Origin: Halichondria panicea
Taxonomy: Eukaryota > Porifera > Demospongiae > Suberitida > Halichondriidae
DNA: 64,000 nt
NCBI RefSeq assembly: GCF_963675165.1
Contig: NC_087381.1
Span: 5,457,378 to 5,521,377, forward strand
Direction: 5' to 3'
Position 1 is the stretch's first letter, and each line of letters starts with the position of its first letter. The notes beneath the pieces are model-generated. The model was not told where the DNA came from and made no database searches. It saw only the letters and a list, made by a program, of their open reading frames with translations. This document shows positions 12,447-26,083 of this stretch, one piece after another. Position numbers and translations under genes: made by a program.

Positions 12447-12782
12447 CTCATTATAAGTATGTACCCAAGGGTGTTAATTGCAATGTCATGGCTACTGTTT
12501 TGATTGCTTATGATGATGATGGATGATGATGAGACATAATTATAATTAATTGAACCCAAAAAACCTCCACCATAAGTTAATCTGAGTCAGAGGCATCTTC
12601 AGGAGTTGGCTGCTGGCAGGGTGTACCTGTAGATCTGGACTTCTCCGTTTTGGCTTTCGGTTTAGAAATTAACTGCTTTCTTACTCCCTTGGATTCTGGG
12701 TAGTCTGTTTCCGAGTGATTTTGAACTTTCAACCCATGCACTTGCCAATGAAAATCCACGAATGTTTACCCAATCTTGGACA

Positions 12783-12838
12783 TTACAGCAGTTAGTACAC
12801 TGCCTCTGAAATGGCTCAGAAAACTGATGACATCACTA
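12783..12838 (+). pseudogene. Fossil of receptor 2 juxtamembrane exon
   Basis: The sequence GTACACTGCCTCTGAAATGG followed by CTCAGAAAACTGATGACATC copies 3390-3435 of receptor 1 almost base for base, then decays. It lies beyond the transposase remnant. This suggests the transposon split receptor 2 between its sushi array and its membrane-proximal exon. Confidence 0.75.
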
Positions 12839-12954
12839 AAATTCGGAAATTTTGTGCTATTATAATTATAATTATAGTATCATTCGGTATTATGTTCGTT
12901 TGAATAATTATGATAATTCTCCATTTAGACAGTTGAGATTGAATTTTGACCAAA

Positions 12955-13025
12955 CTTATACAATTATAATTATAATTATAGCCATTATAATTATAGCCAT
13001 TATAATTATAGTTATAATTACGTGC
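12955..13025. repeat. Palindromic TAATTATA repeat
   Basis: Several tandem copies of ATTATAATTATAG and CCATTATAATTATAG lie here. Each unit is nearly its own reverse complement, so both strands read alike. The same short motif is scattered through the introns of the left half of the window. Confidence 0.8.
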
Positions 13026-13303
13026 AAAAGTTTTCTCACATGCACTTAGAGAGTTTTGTCTGAACATGTCTGGATATAATATCGCAATTTTTGGTTAATC
13101 AGTAATATCTTTATCAAGGATTAATTTATATGTATCTTGTTTTTGCCAATGAAGAAATTTTTTCTCACCTCTTTCAGCAATAATAATTATTCTACAATAC
13201 TCAACCATATACAGAGTATACTATAATATACACTAATTATATCATACACTGATTACAAGTTCATGCATGCTTGCACTCAGACTAAGCGTTTTTAGTTCAC
13301 TAC

Positions 13304-16300
13304 TTATTTGGCTTTCCATGCATGCTCTCCCACTTGCTCTCCCAATTGTTTCGAGGAAATGCTATCGTCCTGCATACATCAAATCATAAATGGCTTCAGT
13401 GCATGCATGTATATCATGAACAATATATACACTCACGAATTCTCTGTATATATATTTACCTGGGAAGAACCAGATGTCTCTTGTATAGATCTATCTGTAT
13501 TTGAAAACTCATTCAATGCTGGATTCGTTTCATCTTTAGCTTGAAAATCTGTATACATCAATCAAAACCTTATGTAGTTGTTAATTTTACTGAATCTTGA
13601 CATGTGCATGATTGCATTGGCATGTTTGTGTTGCATATAATTATAATTATACAATTTTATCCTTGTGTATATAATTATAACATGCATGTAAATATAGTAT
13701 ATGCATGAACTATACCAGCTGGCAGTGCAGAGGATTGCTGTAAACTTATGGGACCAGGCTCAGATTTTATAGCTGTAGGTAATGAACATTTTAACTCGCT
13801 CCCTGCCAAATTGGTTTCTCTCTGAAACTGGGCATCTGCATGTGTGTGTGTGTGTGCACGTGTTTGGGAGAGGAAATAAAAATGCCATTGGGTGGTAGCT
13901 ACATTCGTCGAATGAGACCACCTTGGTCTCTGACTCAAACGGTCAGACGGGCTGTTATATAAACATGCAGGAAGATAACAAATTAAGCCAACAGAAGAAA
14001 TAACATAATAACATATCTTCTATTCTATAATAGATATGTTGTTATGTTACTAGACTATAATTATGAGCCACTCGTTTCCTGGAAAGTGTGTTTACGGTAG
14101 ATGCTGAATAAACTGAGGCACAGAGATGCGAAATGACTCGCTATAGGTTGACTGCATGTTGCTAAACTATTAGGCTTTGGGATCTAGAAAAATAATATGC
14201 ATTAGTATATCTACACGTAATAGGCATGCACCATTATTATTATAATTATGAGCATTATAATAGAAGTACAAGTCAGTACGAATCATAATACTTTTAGTAT
14301 AAAATGTATATATTAGGCCTGATGGTCGCGATGGAAGTACACTATTTATAGTACATGGGTAATTATCTCATTATGCCTCGAGGCGTAGCCGCACGAGGGA
14401 TACGGTAAAGCTGACTGTGTGTGTGTGTGTGTGTGTGTGTGTCTGTGTGTCTGTGTGTCTGTGTGTCTGTTCCAGCTGTAACTGCTCAACGGTTGCAATG
14501 CGACGAAAACTAACAGCTTCTATAGGCTTCTAGCCACGTTCTCTTGGATTTTGATTCGTGGATTAGCAAACTAAAGCTTCTTTCTCGAGTTATGGCTAGT
14601 TTGACTCACATTGAAGGCTGTTGCAGTCTCTTCAGAATCTTTCATAGCATCATCTGTCCGCACAAACTTTCTATTCAACATATGAGTTAGCCTTGCACTA
14701 AAGCGCTAGCTTTTTGTTAGCTACAAGACTCAGAAAATACCTGTTAAAACAGCTAGCTAGCAGTAGCCATTTGTGAAATTGATCTCTTTGGACACACCCT
14801 TTAATTATTCCTATGGATGTAATGCGCATGCGCGCTCATTCCCCAGATCCAGATCCTCCTGGCAGAATCATATTTTTCTTGAGGGCCTGGTAAGCCACAA
14901 AACACTACTATAGATAACAATATGCATGTACACAAGTCTTTTCTTCTTAAATATTATAATTATACACTGCATGAACTACAGATCCAATTTTCTTCTTTCT
15001 TGAGGTCCTGGTATTAAAGCCACATAATACAACAATAGATGCATGTAATAAGTCTTTTCTTCTCAGTGACTTTATATAGATAAGCTAACTTTATGAAATA
15101 ATTATGCACTTCCGCTTATAATTAATTGAAAACAAAATCTTCTTCTTTGTTGCTTCCTAGATCCTTGAGGTCCTGGTATAAGCAGCCACAAAACACAACA
15201 ATGATACCATAATTATACAATTGCAAGTCAGTTTTAGACAGATTATTTTATACACTTTTCCTCTTCTATACTTTCTCTTCTATACTTTTGAGCGAAAGCA
15301 AATCATGGCGAGAGGCATTAGCACAGCGCCAGCTTGAACACTAGTTGGCATTCTGTACTAGTGTTAATAGATAGAGTCATGCATGTGGTCATGCATTGTT
15401 ACTTGTGCGGTGACATGCATGCATGGGTCTTTGGAAAAGAATAATATTTATAAGCAATTTGCAAAGGTTGTTAACTTGAGCATAAATGAATAACAAGTAA
15501 TATCTCGAGAATACGTATAAACAGAACACCTACCCACCCACCCAATCTACCAACCCCTATAGTGTAATTATGTGCGTACTACTATAAACGATAATAATTA
15601 TAGGCACATCACATCACAATTAAGATTTGATTTTCAGACTATTCATGCACTAAATACATGCAACCATAGATAGAAGAAGGAAAGGGATTGGAAACGCATC
15701 ACGTGATGCTCTATCAATTGTACGTGTGACGTCATAACTAGAGGCTAGTTGCCTAATTATGATGTCATATTGAGGGGTGTGGCTTCCTGTCTCAAATTTT
15801 CCGGCGCAGAGCGCCAGGGGCAATCCCATTTGAGTGGTGTTTCACACCAACAAGTGGCCCCCCAAACCTTTTAACTGTTCCTACTCCACTGTAATTATAT
15901 ATAAACAAGTGTAATCTTTGACTAGCTAAAACAAGTGATATCTTGCATGTGTATATTGTAAGTACTGTTTTAGCTATACATGCCAATTATAATTATACTG
16001 CATGTATATATTATGTACCTGCAACAATATCTTTCGAAGATGTGCCAAGTGTGCCTATTACTTTTCCTTTTATAAGCACGCTCCCGTCATAGTTGAAGTA
16101 AGCAATGGGGCGAAGATAGCTCACAGGTATTTTTTCCTCAGTTTCATCAGGATCTGGGCCAGATTTCAGCTCATGTAGTTCCGGCATGAAGTATTTTTCA
16201 TCATTGGAAATGATGTAAGGTGGGACTCGTGTACTCATTCTTTCACATAACGACAGTGCACTTTGAGCGAAGCCGTTCACAGTATTCGAATCTAACTTCT

Positions 16301-19300
16301 GGTTTATAATATCATCCTCTATCTTTTGGCTCAGCTCAGGCTGCAGTACACATCATCAAATGCAAATGCATGCATGCAAGTTGTGACACAAGTACCACAT
16401 TGAATATAAAATTGGCTCAGTAGTGATGTAGGCCTGAAGGCGAACAGCACTACTGTTATATATCTGTGAAGCTGATTAACCTGATTTGTTGCATTCCTGT
16501 GTACACATCACACACCCAGAGGAGGTACGACATGCGTGCCTTGATTAGGCTAATTGCCTCTGCAATAACCTTGAGCGTGGGTGTAATTATATCTCGATTA
16601 TCCGCCCATGCACGGTCAATATTATTGCGGATCGAGACAATTAGCCTATCCTCTGCCACACACCTAGTTTAACTATATATAATTATTATACTTGTTGTCT
16701 AGCAAAACCGGCAACAACCATTGTTATGACTCCGTTTGACTGTGGTTTTATAATGATATTCATAATTTTTTTGCCTGCCCTTGGTGGTCTGTTTTTTGGA
16801 GATTAAAAGTCCGTGAAACATATAATTTTGTGTGGCCTTACTGTGCATGTCAGTCTATAATTTTATATGCCAATAGATACTGCATGCATATGGGGTGTTA
16901 TCTGTGTCAAAATGACTATGACAATGTACACACACGTGCATTCATATGCACGTTACAATATGCATGTCACCATGTATAAATGCACTTTACAACATGCATG
17001 TCACCATGCATATGCACGTTACAATATGCATGTCAGCATTCATATGCACCTTACAATATGCATGTCACCATGCATGCGCATATGCACGTTACAATATGCA
17101 TGTCAACATAAATAATACGCATGGCAATACATGTTACAATAGGCATTATACATACATGTTATAGGTTACACTATATGCATGTCAATATGATTATCCACAT
17201 GCATATATGGCATGCGTATTGTATGCATTTACATGTACCGTAAGATCTCGATTTAAAGCGACACTTTTTAATAATTACAAAGTCAGAGGTCCCACTTTTG
17301 GAGGTTGAAAAATTATTGAAGTCCTGGTGTCGCATATTTAGAGGGTCGCATCTAATTGGAGGTAACTTTACAGAGTCTACTTGCCTCGATTTCAGGCCGC
17401 TTAAAAACACTGATTTTCCAGTGGGCTACAATCGAGGCTAGGGAGTGGCTACATTTACCTCTATTTAGAACGCGACATTAAAAAATAATTGTCAGTGCAG
17501 CTGTCGCACTTTTAGAGGTCAGACAATTGCTGAAACTCCTGGGTGTCGCATATTTGGAGGGTCGCCTTAAATCAAGGTCTTACGGTACGTATGCATTACA
17601 ATGATTATATCGTGTTCAATAATAATTGGTAGATCTAGGCGGGGAAAGGGTGGGTGGAGTCTAAATTTAATTAGAGTGACAAGTACATGTAAGTGCAAGT
17701 GCTCATCATATAGAATAGTCGAGACTATAATTACATTGCAGCTAGTGCAGTGCTAGCTAGATATACAGTAGCCTCGATTCCAGGCCGCTCTCAGTTGAGA
17801 AAGACGGCCTGGTATACACTGTCTGCGCATGCGTCAGTTGCCCCAAGATTCTTGGGGATCGAGATATCTTAGTAAATTAGTCAGTATATTGTATATTTTA
17901 CAATGATGTCATTGCACAAATCACAGCAGTTTTAATAAAATAACACAGCTACTTACAACATTTACGACCTAGACTAGTGACTAGTTTTGTTGTGATGGCT
18001 TCTACTTCTGTTCTGCTCTTGCTCAAGCTCTCTCCAGTGTTGAAAAGTCAGATTTTGTCTTCTTTTGTACTGTGGTAGAGTGGTAGGCGTTTTTCTGTCA
18101 GTACCAACCGGCTCTGGCAAATTTACTTGCTTCCAGACACTTGTTTGATGCCATCTCAGTAAGATCAGTGCTCCTCGTATGAGCCTAGAGTTGTGATGGC
18201 GATTTCTCTCTCTTGACACTAAATAGTTAATCAACCACGTGGGTGACCATAGTACAAAAGGTTAATTACAAAGAGTTTTACTAACAAATTTACTATTGAA
18301 TCCACCCACGCGCAAACAGTGGTTACCAGGCCCTCTAGTGAGAGGGGCTGGGATCGAGGGTAGATATACAGTTAACTCTTTCCTTGGCAATCTGTTGTAG
18401 AAATTACAACAACGGTAACGAATCGTTATGATGAATTAGATGAAGTTGTATGTGAGCTCCTCCCTGACAAACAAACTGTAGTCTAGGTAACGGCCTTATC
18501 AGTCAAGTAGGCTAAAAATCTGTGTCCTTTGATGTAAGCTTTGATGTCTCTTTGTGCATATGTAGTTAAAAAAAAAAAAAAGAAACCTTTGACTAGAGTA
18601 GCAGTAGTAGTAGGAAGAGTAGCAGTAGTAGTAGCAGTGCAAACAGGACTAGACTAGATTAAAAAGTTGGTGGAAAGAATAACTGACCGTTTGGACGTCA
18701 CCTGGCTGCCAGACTTTCATCTGGACTCTTCCCCCTGAGTAGCTGGCCTTCTCTAAGCCACAAAACTGAGCAAGAAGCTGAAGAAGCAGCTAGACAGAGA
18801 CATGTACCTAGCCTTGAGAATTGGGAGGTGTGGCTCAACTAGTTAGCCCAGCCCAGAGGAATTGTTACCGTGGGTACTGAACAACCGTAGAAGTAGGGCT
18901 ACCCTAGTTGGGCGGAGCCCGACCGTCCCTGACGGGAGGTCGGGTTGCAAGCCTATCTGGGATTTGTTCTAGCGCCACTATAGTGGCGCCCTATCAGATT
19001 GCAGCATTTTTCACGTGGCTTGGTTACACTTCCGCTTGCATCTAGTTGCAAAACCGCATGCAGTATTGCTGTGCCATCCTTGTGGTTTACATGTCATCAA
19101 GTCGGTTAACACCCACTTGAGAATAATAATATTCATAGCAGTACTACATAATGCGCAGAACAAATCCCAGATAGGCTTGCAACCCGACCTCCCGTCAGGG
19201 ACGGTCGGGCTCCGCCCAACTAGGGCTACCCCTGGCTTTACTGAATTAACTAGCTGTGTCTGCTGTCTAGTTGGACCAGATTTAGCTAGATAATGGGGTA

Positions 19301-22300
19301 GAGAATAGTTGAGCGGTGCTGTGTGTAGCTTGAACTGTACTGGCTGGCAAGAATCTAGTAAGCACCCTATGCACTGATAACTCGTCAGAATGGAGGGTAT
19401 GTTCTAGGGATCTGGACAGCTGTACATCCAAAGGAGCCAGGGAGTGCCAATCATCTTCTCCCAGTCTCTGACACGCTAAACAAAACGACCTAGAACTGGG
19501 AGTCCCAGCTAGAATTGCTAGCCGGATCTAGACTAATAGAATGACATGGAGGCGTGGTGAGGCCGGATCCACACTAATTGATCGACCTAAGACGCTCCTG
19601 TTCCAGACTTTCACGAATGGTAAGGAAAGGGTTAAGTTATGGACACAGCAGCAGCAGAAAAAAGAACTATTATAAGCAAACTGAACGCACTCATGTTGCA
19701 GCTCGATCTCAGCAACAATGATTCTATTGATTAACGTATATGAATGTTGATGTATAATTATTGTAACATGTATTGCCATGCGTATTATTTATAATTTATG
19801 AACGTGCATATACATGGTGACATGTATATTGTAACGTGCATATGCATGTTGTCATGCATAATTATTGTAAAGTGCATATGCATGTTGTCATGCATATTGT
19901 AACGTGCATATACATGGTGACATGCATATTGTAACGTGCATATGCATGTTGACATGCATATTGTAATGTGCATATGAATGCACGTGTGTGTATACATTGT
20001 CATAGTCATTTTGACACAGATAACACCCCATACATGCATGCAATGGCAGTTCATCACCATCTGAACTATGGCTTATATTGGCACACTGCATGTTTCTTTT
20101 GATCTGAGAGGTCAAAATGGAACAACCACTTGTTGCCCAGTGCTCTGTATATGGCATGTTGCATCACTACCATAACTAGTGTTCAAGCTGGCGCTGTGCT
20201 AATGCCTCTCGCCATGATTTGCTTTCGCTCAAAAGTATAGAAGAGGAAGTATAGAAGAGGAAAAAGTGTATAGTCTAAAACCAAGAGTTCATAATAGACC
20301 AATGTTGTATTGTGAACTCTTGCTAAAACTGACTTGCATCGATCTATATTCAATTGTATAATTATGGTATCATTGTTGTGTTTTGTGGCTGCTTATACCA
20401 GGACCTCAAGGATCTAGGAAGCAACAAAGAAGAAGATTTTGTCGACTGTATTCTGGTATCATTGTAGTGTTTTGTGGCTTACCATGACCACAAGATTTCT
20501 GCCAGGATCTGGGGTTTACAATGGATTCTCTCACACGTGGTAATGAGCGCATGCGCAGGAATAAGGGGTGTGTCGGCAAGTTACAAGAAATTAAGAATGG
20601 CTACTAAAATAGCTAGCTTCTTTAACAGCTCTTTCTGACTATTGTATAGCTAACAAAAAGCTAGCGCTTTAGCGTAAGGCTAACTTATAATATTATGTTG
20701 AATAGAAAGTTTGTGCGAACAGATGATGCGGCCTTCAATGTGAGTCAAATAGTCATAACTCGAGAAAGAAGCCTTAGTTTGCTAATCCACGAATCAAAAT
20801 CCAAGAGATCGTGGCTATAAAAGCCTATAGAAGCTGTCAGTTTTTGTTGCATTGCAACCGTTGATCAGTTACCGCTGGAATACACACTGTAAAAACTGGA
20901 AAGTGACCGTCACCACCAAAAGGTAGTGAAACGGCTGCCACAATAGTCACCGCAAATCGACTGGTGACCCTCACCACTTTTTCAAATCACTACATTTAAG
21001 TAGTGACGATCACTACATTTAGGTAGTGAACATCACCAGAACTAGTAAAAATCACTATACAAAAATTCTGAAAATGTGCACAGAAAATAATAACAAGCAT
21101 TATGCTTACTAGCCTAACAGAGTATAATAATGACAGTGTCTAATGGCTTGAGTTGATCATCAGTTCTTGGCTGTCTTTACATCCCAACCTCCTCCCTCCT
21201 CCTGTATATGCATGAAGGAGAAAGTATGTTTATTTCATTGACAAAATTAATAATAGAGTCAACTATGTAGGTTGGAAGTGTATAATTATACAAATTAGAT
21301 TATGTGCCGGGGGATATCGCATGATTAACAACAAAACTTTTGCATACCTACTGAGCTTCAATTATACGCGCATGTGTACTGGTAAACCACGTTTACGTTT
21401 TCGTTGGTAAGTTTTTGTAATTACCTGCTATGTATAATTAATTATAAGCCAAATAAAGTAATCCATGATGTCACAAATACTGGAGTATGAAAACAATGCG
21501 TGAAGCTGAGCCAATTATAGCTACAGAAAATAGCAGGCACAACTATGTTTACAAGAAGAAGTATCGGCCCAGACTATAGTGGTATACCTGAACAGCACAC
21601 TGGAGAGCCAGGGAGGCGATGCAAATTCTTATTACTCTATATAAAGCAGTAATCAATTATTGTGAGCAGAACAATAAGGTTTGGAAGAACTGCTATACTG
21701 TGGAGAGCCAGGGAGGCTATGCAAATTCTTATTACTCTATATAGAGCAGTAATCAATTATTGTGAGCAGAACAATAAGGTTTGGAAGAACTGCTATACTG
21801 CAAGCATTGTCAAAACAATTAATAGCTTGCTATAAATAATTCAAAATGAATGTAAACAATGGGTCTGCCTAAAACTCTGAAGAGGAACAACTTGCTATCA
21901 TAATCATACTGAAAATTAAGGTCAATGTGCTACAGGTGGCAGATTCATAATTATTTGCGTGATCAGAGGCCGCGGTTACTTATTTTCCTGGCAAAAAATG
22001 CTACAATTTGTAAGGCCAATAGGTACAATTTTCTTTCATCTGCACACATTCAAACTCCGCCATGGGACAGTCTCTTAACTAAAGCACTAGCAAGCTGCTA
22101 CCAAGCTAACTGGCACATAGATACCGTGCAGTATCAATAAGCATGGCTCCCACTGCAGATATGTCTCAGCAAAGGTCAAAGTTCACTGAGGCTACCAATA
22201 AAGATGCAATTGAGATGCTACTATTCCACCTTTATAATTGTAAGAGCGGCCTCTGATCAAGCACAATTTATATACATACAGATTAGGGGGTGTTTAGTAA

Positions 22301-25300
22301 CCTAGTAACAACAATTCTACAAATCTTTTGCTGACTTTATAGGCTAAGTACAAAGATGTGATACGAAGAGAGGTTGAAGTAAGACAATTATTTTTGGAAC
22401 AAAATGAACTGTTACACTCTTGTTTTGTGTGCAAAAGCAGGACTAACAGAACTAACATATTAATCACTGACAACAAATTGTGGCAATACGGCAGCAGCAT
22501 GCACATACCTTGATTTATGTCTATACTTAGGGTGTCCAGTAGTATGGTTGCTCCACACGTTTTTTTTTACTTCATATCCTGCAAGTCAATTACAACAGTT
22601 ACTGAACGCAATAGTGTGTAACAACAATAACAGTATAAATAAACGCGCTGCAGGTGCTGATGCCTTGTCCACTATTTATGGCAGTAAACCTCCGAGGACG
22701 AAGGCGAAGTCTCGAGGCCAAGGATGGTTTAACGTTGCCATAAATTTTATAATTATAATTATACCCACTGAAATGAAAAATGCTTGCTATATATACCTAA
22801 GCTAACTCACCTTGCAAGGACTAGTAAACAGTTAAAAACTATTGAAAATGAACGAAAAGCGTGTGCATATATATAGCTTGTATAGCCAGTGCTAAACTTC
22901 TAGCGCTACGCACTAACTTGTCCATGTGTAACGAGCCTATCCCATTGCTAACTTATTTTTGGCTGTTTGTGTATTATAGATCTAACAAAATCAGTGCGCC
23001 CTTAAGGCAACGGAGTTTATGGTAGTGAAACTCCACCCAGTTGCTATGATACAACCCAAGCGGGACATAAAGCTAATACATAATGATGACATGATTGCTG
23101 CGACACTTAAAGACAAAACACTGCATGCAACGGCATTCCAAGTATTAGAGCAAAATTACCCATAACTCGGGAACGATGAAATGGCTATAGAGCCTTTACA
23201 TTATACTTGCACTTCGTGTTCATTGTAACAGCTATGGCAATCTACACACAGACAGACAGTCACATACACACACAAACACAACTACTGTTGTGTCGCTCAT
23301 CTGTATAATAATATTATTAGCATGTATATGCTTGATCAGAGGCTGTGCGCATGGCTACTAAATGTTCATTTTGCTGACAAAGGAGGCTACAATTCGAGAG
23401 AGCACATTGTTCAAGAGAGGTGTTTATTAGCCCTAGCTAATTGTTTAAGTTATTTTTACTCGAACTATGCCATGAGAAAGTCTTCTAAAAGCACTACTTA
23501 AGCAAGCTGCTACCCTAGCTAGCTGCTACCATAGATACCAATCAACCACGTGCAGAGACATAGCCTCAAAGTTCACTGAGGCTACTATTTGAGTGCGGCC
23601 TTCAAGCATATAACGGTACCTAACAATTAAGCTGCAACCGTAGATACCAGTATTAATATGGCTGCCAAGTGCAGATACACATAGCCTCAAAGTTCACTGA
23701 ACCTAACAATTAAGCTGCAACCGTAGATACCAGTATTAATATGGCTGCAAGTGCAGAGACACGTAGCCTCAAAGCTCACTGAGGCTACTATTTGAGACCA
23801 GCTTCTATTGAAGACTACTTTATACGTACAAGCATGCATCAGTAGTTTGAATTCTATAAATTTTGCTGAAAGAGGATGGACGATTATTTGTGAGAGTACA
23901 GGAATGTAAGCCCTACAATGCTGAGAGGGTTAGCCTGGAAGTATTACAATGTGAAGTCCCTACTTCTTCTGATAGTTAATTAACTCACTTGTGTTGTGCA
24001 TGCTGAATGAAGCTTAGGGCAATGGGCTTTGGTCTCCCCTTGTTTAAGCCCTAATGAAGTGTTTACTTGCGCTTTGCTTGTCCTTCAGGAGAAATTCAGT
24101 TCTGCATAAAATATTAATTTAAACTGTGCAGCATGTTGAGGAACTTACCTAGTTACACAGTTTTGTCAAACAACTCTCAAAGCGTTCTCTAAAAGCTCAA
24201 CTTGTCTGCTTCCTTAAAAACTCCAGCAAATAAATTTTTGTTGATGTGTGCAGCTGCAAATCTGCAGCTGCATAATTGCACGTGCCCTTATTTGGTCATA
24301 GGTCTATTCAACAAACAAGAGCGCGCAAGTGAAGATATGGATATGGCCATGGAAGGAGCTAGCAAGCTAACTAGATCTTCCTATTACAGTTCAATTCAGT
24401 GACAAGGAAAGGCATTTGGCAGTCTTATAATTATTGCTGCTACCAAAGGATAAGGAATAGTAGTGTGTGGATGAATAGTGTTGAATCATGTAGCTTAGAT
24501 ATGGAGCATGTTGATGTCGTGTAACATCTTATAGTAAAAGCATTCCATGAACTGTTTTACTGAGGCAATTATGGTTAACAGTAAGCCGGGTTGCGTGTTG
24601 ACTATGTCTTGGTGACTCAGTTTCTGTAAAATAGACCACTAAATCTAGATCTACCTGGTACGGGTTAGCAGTAAGTCGTGTTGCGTGTTGATCGACCAGG
24701 TACAGAAACCTCTTTTCAAAGATGTTACACAATTAATACATCGCTTCAACTAGTAATTGTATTTGTAAATACGTGTGTGAATCAATTGTTAATTATTTTG
24801 TTTGGTAAAATCTTTTATTATTGTGTACTGGCCTTAATATGAATGCAGATATGCCATTGTAACTGTTCAAGCTAGCAGTAACATTATACGTCTATGGATT
24901 AATAATCTCATGCTTCTCTTTTATTGCAGAATATGGAATGCTGCTCAGGCAAAAAAGCTTAGTGAGATATCAGGGCACCATGGGGCCTCTTTGCAGCCTT
25001 TATATTTAGTCAGCAAACTAGATCCATCAAGCATCTGCCTGAGTTTGTCACTCCCTTAGATTTAACGGCATAATTATTATTGATGCTGATTGCCTTAAAG
25101 TTACAACCAAAGCTTACGTCTGTACCTGTGGGGAGTGGTCGTATTATTTATGTCCCAGTTTGTCATCATTGTTAGGGGAGGAGCAATTGTAGCTATACAA
25201 GAACAATATTAAAATTGTGTACCGCAAGTGTGTTAGGTAAACTTCATGTTGTTTCAAGTTTACAGTCAGTGGTGGATATTAAAAAGACACCATTACATTA

Positions 25301-26052
25301 TCGTATAATTATAATTATAGTAAGTAGCCGACCAAACAGTCGTCATGCACTGATATAGAATATTTATAGTCCGTTGTATTCTTCTGACTTGGTCTTCGAC
25401 GGTAGCAGGATAGACCGTAAAAATGACAACTTGTGACTTTCACCATGAAATATTAAAGTATCACATTGCATGCTGCATGCCTATAATTATCTATAAAATA
25501 ATAATTAATGGAGCTTGTGACCTCACACATGAGAAGGTACAGGGAACAGTAAGTTAAGTGAGAGGTACCACTGCATGCACACTGTGATGAAGGACTTAGG
25601 ACAGTACTATAGAGACATGGCGGAGGTTGAATGTAGTGAAGGACTTTGGTAGTGACCGTCACCACAGTTGGTATTGAGCTATGTGGTAGGACTTAGGTAG
25701 TGACCGTCACTGTGATTGGTAGTGAGGATCACCACATACCGTATAGCGCGAAATTTTCGAGGGGCTTAATTTTCGTGGATTTCGTGGGTTAGCAATCCTA
25801 CACGAAAATTAAGTCCACGAAAATCGTTCTTTACCTGCTATAACGTGCAAGATCTAAAGGCGTGGCTTCCGGTAAGCAGTCATTCCGCGAACATTGTGCA
25901 ACGAAATGGCTTTTAGAGGCCAATCCACGAAATATAAGTGCCTCGAAAATTTCGCGCTATACGGTACATAAATCACCACCATGTAGTGATTCGCTTATGT
26001 AGTGACCATCACCACATTTGGTAGTGACGGTCACCACCCTGTTTTTACAGTG

Positions 26053-26083
<31 letters not shown>

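Larger units (their letters stand above)
20885..26052. mobile_element. 5.2-kb CACTG-ended DNA transposon, no transposase found
   Basis: The left end CACTGTAAAAACTGG and right end CCTGTTTTTACAGTG are inverted. Both ends carry several copies of GTAGTGACNRTCACNAC (20902-21060 and 25649-26040), which look like subterminal transposase-binding repeats. It is inserted in the (CA)n of an R1 copy, so the target duplication cannot be read. The longest frames inside are under 100 codons and match nothing I know. CACTG ends suggest an En/Spm (CACTA)-type origin, but this is inference. The interior holds dispersed repeats of a CTGCTACC..AGATACC..TTCACTGAGGCTAC unit (about 22090, 23510, 23630, 23720). Confidence 0.7.

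Noticed and set aside
12577-12759. 60-codon minus-strand frame ending in an acidic tail (PEDASDSD)
   Set aside because: It could be a terminal exon, but no upstream exon with a fitting phase was found and another frame is also open. Left unannotated.
15792-15986. Minus-strand frame GVGTVKRFGGPLVGVKHH
   Set aside because: It has an acceptor-like start but no donor, and it is not needed to close the phases of the coiled-coil gene.
17974-18234. 86-codon minus-strand frame with polar content
   Set aside because: No recognisable domain; lies between transposon fragments and has no splice partner.
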